Of a DNA stretch of 8,505 nucleotides, positions 5,401-8,505 are shown in pieces. The position numbers and the translations under genes are program-made. The stretch covers positions 1-8,505 of the forward strand of contig CAMAUF010000071.1 of the NCBI GenBank assembly GCA_945861295.1, in the 5' to 3' direction. A model generated the notes under the pieces. It ran no database searches and was not told the origin of the DNA. It saw nothing but the letters and a program-made list of their open reading frames with translations. Origin of the DNA: a bacterium. GTDB taxonomy: Bacteria > Chloroflexota > Dehalococcoidia > Tepidiformales > Tepidiformaceae. Within the stretch, counting starts at the first letter, position 1; each line of letters begins with the position of its first letter.

Positions 5401-6435
5401 TTAATCAAGGAACTGGGCGAGCAGCGGGCCGACGCGTTGGCGGCGATCCCCAAGCCCCGCCACTTCCAGGCGATGCATGTATTCGTTCACCTGACGTTTG
5501 CGCAGCACCAAGAACTTCTGCAAGCCCTCGTCGAACTTGTCGATGCCGCCGCCGAGCAAGATGCAGAGCGACTCGAAAACCTCTTGCAGTTGGACGTCGC
5601 CGGAGGCGCCGCCGCCGTCACCGTCCGCCTTATCGAGGTAATGGTGGATCTCCTCACGGCGCTGCGGTTCGGTGTCGAGCACATACTTGAGGTGCATAAC
5701 GCCGAAGGCGAGGTGGCGCGACTCGTCCTGCGCGCTCATCCGGAAGATGCGCTTGTCGGCGTCGGTATGGCCAATCATCTCGCCCAGCCGGAACATCGAT
5801 TGGACGAAGCCTTCGGCCTGGACGTGCATGAGCACGGACATCTCGGTGAAGTTCTTCGCCTCGATCAGGGTGCGGAGGCCGTTCTGGCCCTGGGCGAGGA
5901 GGCCGCCGCCGTTCGCGAGGGCGCGCTTGCGGAACACTTCGGTGTGGCGCGCCTCATCCATGATCTGCGACATGAGGAAGAGGCCGACCTCGAAGTCCTG
6001 AGCGCTGACCTCGGCCAAGAACTGGCCCGGCACATCGCCGGCGATGAATTCGACTTCCGTCAGCATCGTCGAGAGCTGGCACATGGCGCGCTCCATGGGA
6101 TCCGGCAACGTGCCGAGAGTGTCCCAGGGGATGTCCCGCGCGGACGACCACTGCCGCTGGACGGCCTCTTCGTACAACATCAGGCAGTTGTCGGACCAGA
6201 CCTCAGCCTTGGACTGGTAGTTGGCACCGAAGCGGTGGGCGCCCGGCCGCGGCGTGGCGCCGCGCAGGCGATAGGTCATGTCCCCGCCGCCGCGGGCGGA
6301 ATCGGCGTAACGCCCGAGGTTGATCTCCTTGAGCGTGAGGCCCTTCTTGCCGGGCGTGGCGTTGGTCGGGTCTTCGTACAGGTCGAGCCAGGAAAGGTCG
6401 AGGGTGGGTTCGGTCAGGACAGGCGCCGCAGCCAT
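5401..6435 (-). CDS. Ferritin-like diiron oxygenase/oxidase (R2/R2lox/AurF-like fold), complete ligand set
   Basis: 344 residues from the ATG at 6433-6435, which has GAGGAG 8 bases upstream; a longer TTG start at 6465 would read through that site and is rejected. It carries a four-helix diiron ligand pattern: a Glu in helix one (Glu127 or Glu129), ExxH at Glu161-Ala-Arg-His164, Glu208 in the third helix, and a second ExxH at Glu238-Ser-Arg-His241. Spacing resembles R2-like ligand-binding oxidases and AurF-type N-oxygenases, enzymes that activate O2 for hydroxylation, desaturation or N-oxidation; the actual reaction cannot be told. No signal peptide or membrane segment, so cytoplasmic. It is first in a two-gene unit with its degenerate paralogue and lies downstream of a P450. 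Its own promoter and a palindromic operator candidate lie in the 121 bases upstream. Ferritin-like superfamily is confident; subfamily is not. Confidence 0.8.
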   Translation of the reverse strand: MAAAPVLTEPTLDLSWLDLYEDPTNATPGKKGLTLKEINLGRYADSARGGGDMTYRLRGATPRPGAHRFGANYQSKAEVWSDNCLMLYEEAVQRQWSSARDIPWDTLGTLPDPMERAMCQLSTMLTEVEFIAGDVPGQFLAEVSAQDFEVGLFLMSQIMDEARHTEVFRKRALANGGGLLAQGQNGLRTLIEAKNFTEMSVLMHVQAEGFVQSMFRLGEMIGHTDADKRIFRMSAQDESRHLAFGVMHLKYVLDTEPQRREEIHHYLDKADGDGGGASGDVQLQEVFESLCILLGGGIDKFDEGLQKFLVLRKRQVNEYMHRLEVAGLGDRRQRVGPLLAQFLD

Positions 6436-6469
6436 GGGCAAGACTCCTCGTAGGCTAGTGAGCAAAGGT

Positions 6470-6498
6470 AGTCTAGGCGGGAGTTGGCTCCCTGTGAA
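6470..6498 (-). promoter_or_regulatory. Promoter of the diiron gene pair
   Basis: On the - strand TTCACA (6498-6493, 5 of 6 to TTGACA) is followed by exactly 17 bases and TAGACT (6475-6470, 4 of 6 to TATAAT). Transcription would start near 6463, giving a leader of about 28 bases with GAGGAG before the ATG. The spacer holds a small dyad, GGGAG/CTCCC (6479-6492), that could bind a regulator. Confidence 0.6.
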
Positions 6499-6529
6499 GG
6501 GTCCATTTACCGCGCGGTAATGGGCCCTT
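6497..6529. promoter_or_regulatory. Palindromic operator candidate (TetR-type) upstream of the diiron pair
   Basis: TTACCGCGCGGTAA (6507-6520) is a perfect 14-bp palindrome. It extends as an imperfect palindrome to about 6497-6529, broken by one mismatch and one extra T. It touches the upstream edge of the -35 box of the diiron promoter. Perfect palindromes of this size with TTACCG/CGGTAA arms are typical TetR-family operators. As RNA it could also fold as a hairpin after the P450 stop, but no T-tract follows on the - strand. Confidence 0.55.
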
Positions 6530-6556
6530 TGGCCGGGCGAGGCCGCCCACTCTGCC

Positions 6557-7792
6557 CTACTTCGCCCGTTCGAATGTCACATGCAGCTGGTTAAGCCCGC
6601 GAAGGACGAAGCCGGGGAGGTGCGTGAAGTCGTTCTTCTCCGGCGAGAAGCCGAACTGTTCGACGCGGTCCAGCAGCACGGTCCAAGCGATGTTCTGTTC
6701 GAGCCGCGACAGCCCCGCTCCAGGGCACATGTGCTCGCCCTGCGAAAACGCGAGATGTTTGCCAACGTTCGGCCGGGCGAGGTCGAGCGTCGCCGGCTCG
6801 GGGAACTCGTCGGCGTCCCGGTTGGCGGCCGCGAAGCGCAGATGGAGCAGCGAATCCTTGGGCACGAAGACGCCGTGCAGTGTCATATCCTCGGTGGTCC
6901 GGCGGAAGAGCCCCTGCGTCGGCGACTCCAACCGCAGCACCTCCTCGACAAAGAAGCGGACCTTCGATCGGTCGGCCTTCAGTTCCTCCCAGAGGCCCGG
7001 CGTACGGCCCAGCAGCCAGAGGCCCGACGTGAGCGCGAAGGTCGTCGTCTCGTTTCCGCCGATGTAGAGGTGGTCGATGATGTTGACGATTTCGTCGTTC
7101 GAAAACGGGCGTTCGCCGGCGAAAAGGGCCGATGCGAGGTGCGAGATGACGTCGTGGCCGGGCTCCTCCCGGTGCGCTTCGATGTGGCCTTCGATGTACT
7201 TCTGGAAGGCGACGCCCTGTTCGGCGACGTACATCTGCTCCGCCGGCGTCAGATTCATGGCGAACGGCATGACCCAGGCATTCGACCAGGTCCGCAATTG
7301 CGGCATATCTTCGACCGGGAAGCCCAGCATCTTGGTGATCACGGTCACCGGGAGGGGGATGGCGAACTCCCGCATGAACTCGATCTCGCCGCGCTCGATC
7401 CATCCGTCGACGAGCTCGTTGATCGTCGCGGTGATCATGGCGCGCTGCTTTTCGGCCCCGTTGGGGCTGAAGAACGGGTCGACCTGCTCGCGGTACCGGC
7501 GGTGGAGGGGCGGGTTCGTGCCCAGCGGCTGGCGGCGGGCGTAGCCGTGCTCAAGGTAGTACGCCTGCGCCTCCGGGCTTTGGAGCAAGCCAGAGGAGCC
7601 GGTCGTGTTGTTGGGGAATTTCTCGGGGTTGCGCACGATCCAGGCGATGTCTTCGAACTTCGAGATCAGGAACATCTCGCTGCCGGGCACCTTATAGACC
7701 GGCGCCTGTTCGTGGATGGCGGAGTAGGCCGGGTACCAGTCCTCTTGGGTTGAGGGCGAAAAGAGGTCGACATCTTCGATGCGTAACGACAT
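6557..7792 (-). CDS. Cytochrome P450 monooxygenase
   Basis: 411 residues, the usual length of a soluble bacterial P450. The family hallmarks are present: a C-helix region NPPLHRRYREQVDPFFSP (about 93-110), I-helix oxygen-activation motif GGNETT (245-250), K-helix ExxR as Glu284-Val-Leu-Arg287, the NRDADEFPEP meander region, and the haem loop FSQGEHMCPG with Cys356 as thiolate ligand. It inserts one oxygen atom into an organic substrate using electrons from a ferredoxin or flavodoxin system; none is encoded here, and the substrate is unknown. I start it at ATG 7790-7792, with AGGAG 6 bases upstream; a longer frame to 7948 would run through the promoter and operator and adds sequence unlike P450s. 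It is followed 121 bases later by the diiron pair on the same strand, suggesting a shared oxidative pathway. CYP subfamily not assignable by eye. Confidence 0.93.
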   Translation of the reverse strand: MSLRIEDVDLFSPSTQEDWYPAYSAIHEQAPVYKVPGSEMFLISKFEDIAWIVRNPEKFPNNTTGSSGLLQSPEAQAYYLEHGYARRQPLGTNPPLHRRYREQVDPFFSPNGAEKQRAMITATINELVDGWIERGEIEFMREFAIPLPVTVITKMLGFPVEDMPQLRTWSNAWVMPFAMNLTPAEQMYVAEQGVAFQKYIEGHIEAHREEPGHDVISHLASALFAGERPFSNDEIVNIIDHLYIGGNETTTFALTSGLWLLGRTPGLWEELKADRSKVRFFVEEVLRLESPTQGLFRRTTEDMTLHGVFVPKDSLLHLRFAAANRDADEFPEPATLDLARPNVGKHLAFSQGEHMCPGAGLSRLEQNIAWTVLLDRVEQFGFSPEKNDFTHLPGFVLRGLNQLHVTFERAK

Positions 7793-7832
7793 AGCGGGCT
7801 CCTGGCCGGGATCTTGGCGAACCGTCCAGCCG

Positions 7833-7840
7833 AGTCTATA
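7833..7840 (-). promoter_or_regulatory. -10 candidate of the P450 gene
   Basis: TATAGACT on the - strand contains both TATAGA and TAGACT; the latter is the same -10 hexamer used by the diiron promoter. It lies about 40 bases before the P450 ATG. No convincing -35 is found 16-18 bp upstream, which would fit a promoter needing an activator bound at the palindrome further upstream. Confidence 0.35.
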
Positions 7841-7876
7841 CGAAGTCTGTGGTCTCGACTGTGGCCGCCGGAGCGA

Positions 7877-7910
7877 AAACATGAGCACGTGCTCATGTTT
7901 GCTCATGTTT
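7877..7910. promoter_or_regulatory. 24-bp perfect palindrome plus third half-site upstream of the P450
   Basis: Half-site AAACATGAGC (7877-7886) faces its exact inverse GCTCATGTTT (7891-7900) across ACGT, making a perfect 24-bp palindrome. The inverse half-site is then repeated directly at 7901-7910. Three copies of one 10-bp half-site indicate a regulator-binding site. It lies about 37 bp upstream of the -10 candidate, suiting an activator or a repressor of a promoter not identified. As RNA from the nuclease gene it could fold and end in TTTTC, so a terminator role is a weaker alternative. Confidence 0.65.
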
Positions 7911-7985
7911 GAACGCTGCCCCGCGCCGGCCGTGGGCAAGCGGGACACGCTTCAGCCGGGATCATCGTAAATGGCGCGAGGCGGA

Positions 7986-8019
7986 GGTCAGAGCGCTCGA
8001 TGGCAGCGAGGCGCTGACC
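7986..8019 (-). terminator. Weak stem-loop after the nuclease gene
   Basis: GGTCAG (7986-7991) pairs with CTGACC (8014-8019) just downstream of the nuclease stop codon, with some further pairing inside. No T-tract follows on the - strand, so a terminator role is only positional. Confidence 0.25.
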
Positions 8020-8023
8020 GTGC

Positions 8024-8505
8024 CTACGGGAAGAACGAACGGACCGGAGCCGAGAAGCCCGGCAGCACATCCTCGCCGGTGATGGTGTCGTTGGCGGCCA
8101 GCCGCGTGAAGGAGCCGTCGGCCCGCCAGATCTCGACGGCGCGCGAGTCGGGCTTGACAACCCAAACGAGCGAAACGCCTCCTGTGAGGTACTCGGCGAC
8201 CTTGGCCTCGACTTCGCGGACTGTGTCGTTGGGCGAAACGACTTCGACGAGCAGCTCAGGCACGACCTGCAGGTACCCGTCTGACCCTCCGTCCCCTAGG
8301 CGGGCTTTGGAGATATAGCCAACGTCGGCCCGCGGGATCCTCCTGGGACGGCCGGGAAACATCTGGAGGCCGGTACCACCGAGGAACAGATACCCGAGAC
8401 CCAGGGGCTTAACATGGTCGTGAAGCTGACCGTACGCAAAGCCGGCGATCACGTCGGAGTTCAGGCCCATATTGCGCTCCTGGAGGGTGCCGTCTTCAAG
8501 CATCT
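8024..8505 (-). CDS. Uma2 family (DUF820) putative restriction-endonuclease-like protein, N-terminus outside window
   Basis: The frame is open to the window edge; the Met at 8503 lies inside the usual ELxDGxL opening (here MLEDGTLQER), so the true start is probably upstream. About 160 residues are visible. Matches to the family are the DVGYI strand (PDVAFI in relatives), the core PELLVEVVSPNDTVREVEAKVAEYL, with Glu and Lys positioned as in a PD-(D/E)xK nuclease fold, VSLVWVVKPDSRAVEIWRADG, and the closing pattern DTITGEDVLPGFSAPV. Uma2 proteins are abundant in cyanobacteria, Chloroflexota and actinobacteria, often in many copies; their cellular role is poorly defined. It lies upstream of the P450 on the same strand but is separated by 231 bases with a regulatory palindrome, so I do not consider it part of the oxidative unit. 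Confidence 0.85.
   Translation of the reverse strand, partial: MLEDGTLQERNMGLNSDVIAGFAYGQLHDHVKPLGLGYLFLGGTGLQMFPGRPRRIPRADVGYISKARLGDGGSDGYLQVVPELLVEVVSPNDTVREVEAKVAEYLTGGVSLVWVVKPDSRAVEIWRADGSFTRLAANDTITGEDVLPGFSAPVRSFFP

Noticed and set aside
5437..6453. 338-codon + strand frame opposite the diiron gene
   Set aside because: Antisense shadow caused by GC-biased third positions; no ribosome site and no recognisable domain.
6436..6465. Longer start (TTG at 6465) for the diiron gene
   Set aside because: The GAGGAG ribosome site of the inner ATG lies within this extension, and the promoter predicts a transcript start right at it.
6581..7753. 390-codon + strand frame opposite the P450
   Set aside because: It is the antisense shadow of a clear P450; its translation is low-complexity Arg/Val/Leu/Glu-rich sequence with no family motif.
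7793..7948. Longer N-terminus of the P450 (start at 7948)
   Set aside because: The added 52 residues run through the operator palindrome and -10 box and do not resemble P450 sequence; the ATG at 7792 has a good AGGAG site.

Overview
The window is GC-rich, with GC-biased third codon positions and long spurious antisense open frames. It looks like a bacterial chromosome, most plausibly Chloroflexota (Dehalococcoidia-like), less likely Actinomycetota. That is an inference from the gene mix: a fused beta/alpha acetyl-CoA carboxylase carboxyltransferase, a lone sortase with TLxTC, a bacterial P450, ferritin-like diiron proteins and a Uma2-type nuclease. No rRNA, tRNA, CRISPR array, transposase or integrase was seen.

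Left part (1-2988). A carboxyltransferase gene enters from the left edge on the + strand. It is followed 17 bases later by a TauE/SafE (TSUP) membrane permease that probably starts at a CTG codon. A sortase gene on the - strand converges on the permease. The sortase has no Shine-Dalgarno site and a TAGAAT box six bases before its ATG, which suggests a leaderless transcript.

Middle part (2989-4024). After about 195 bases with nothing recognisable, the + strand carries a TTGACA promoter candidate overlapping a short dyad. Then come a 16-codon micro-ORF with a near-ideal ribosome site, a strong intrinsic terminator or attenuator hairpin (3327-3360), and two small basic proteins of 73 and 76 residues. 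The small proteins start at TTG and GTG, each behind a good Shine-Dalgarno site. None of the three products is recognised.

Right part (4025-8505). Four genes lie on the - strand, transcribed right to left: a Uma2-family nuclease cut by the window edge, a cytochrome P450, a ferritin-like diiron protein with a full ligand set, and a longer paralogue that has lost most of the metal ligands. The P450 is preceded by a perfect 24-bp palindrome plus a third half-site. The diiron pair has its own TTCACA-17-TAGACT promoter with a perfect 14-bp palindrome just upstream, of the kind TetR-type regulators bind. The 155-base gap between the two diiron genes carries two tandem 25-bp repeats and two hairpins.

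The most interesting unit is the P450 plus an active/degenerate diiron pair. It could be an oxidative module in which the degenerate subunit is a structural or regulatory partner, as Rnr4 is to Rnr2 in yeast. Substrate, redox partner and regulator are not in the window.
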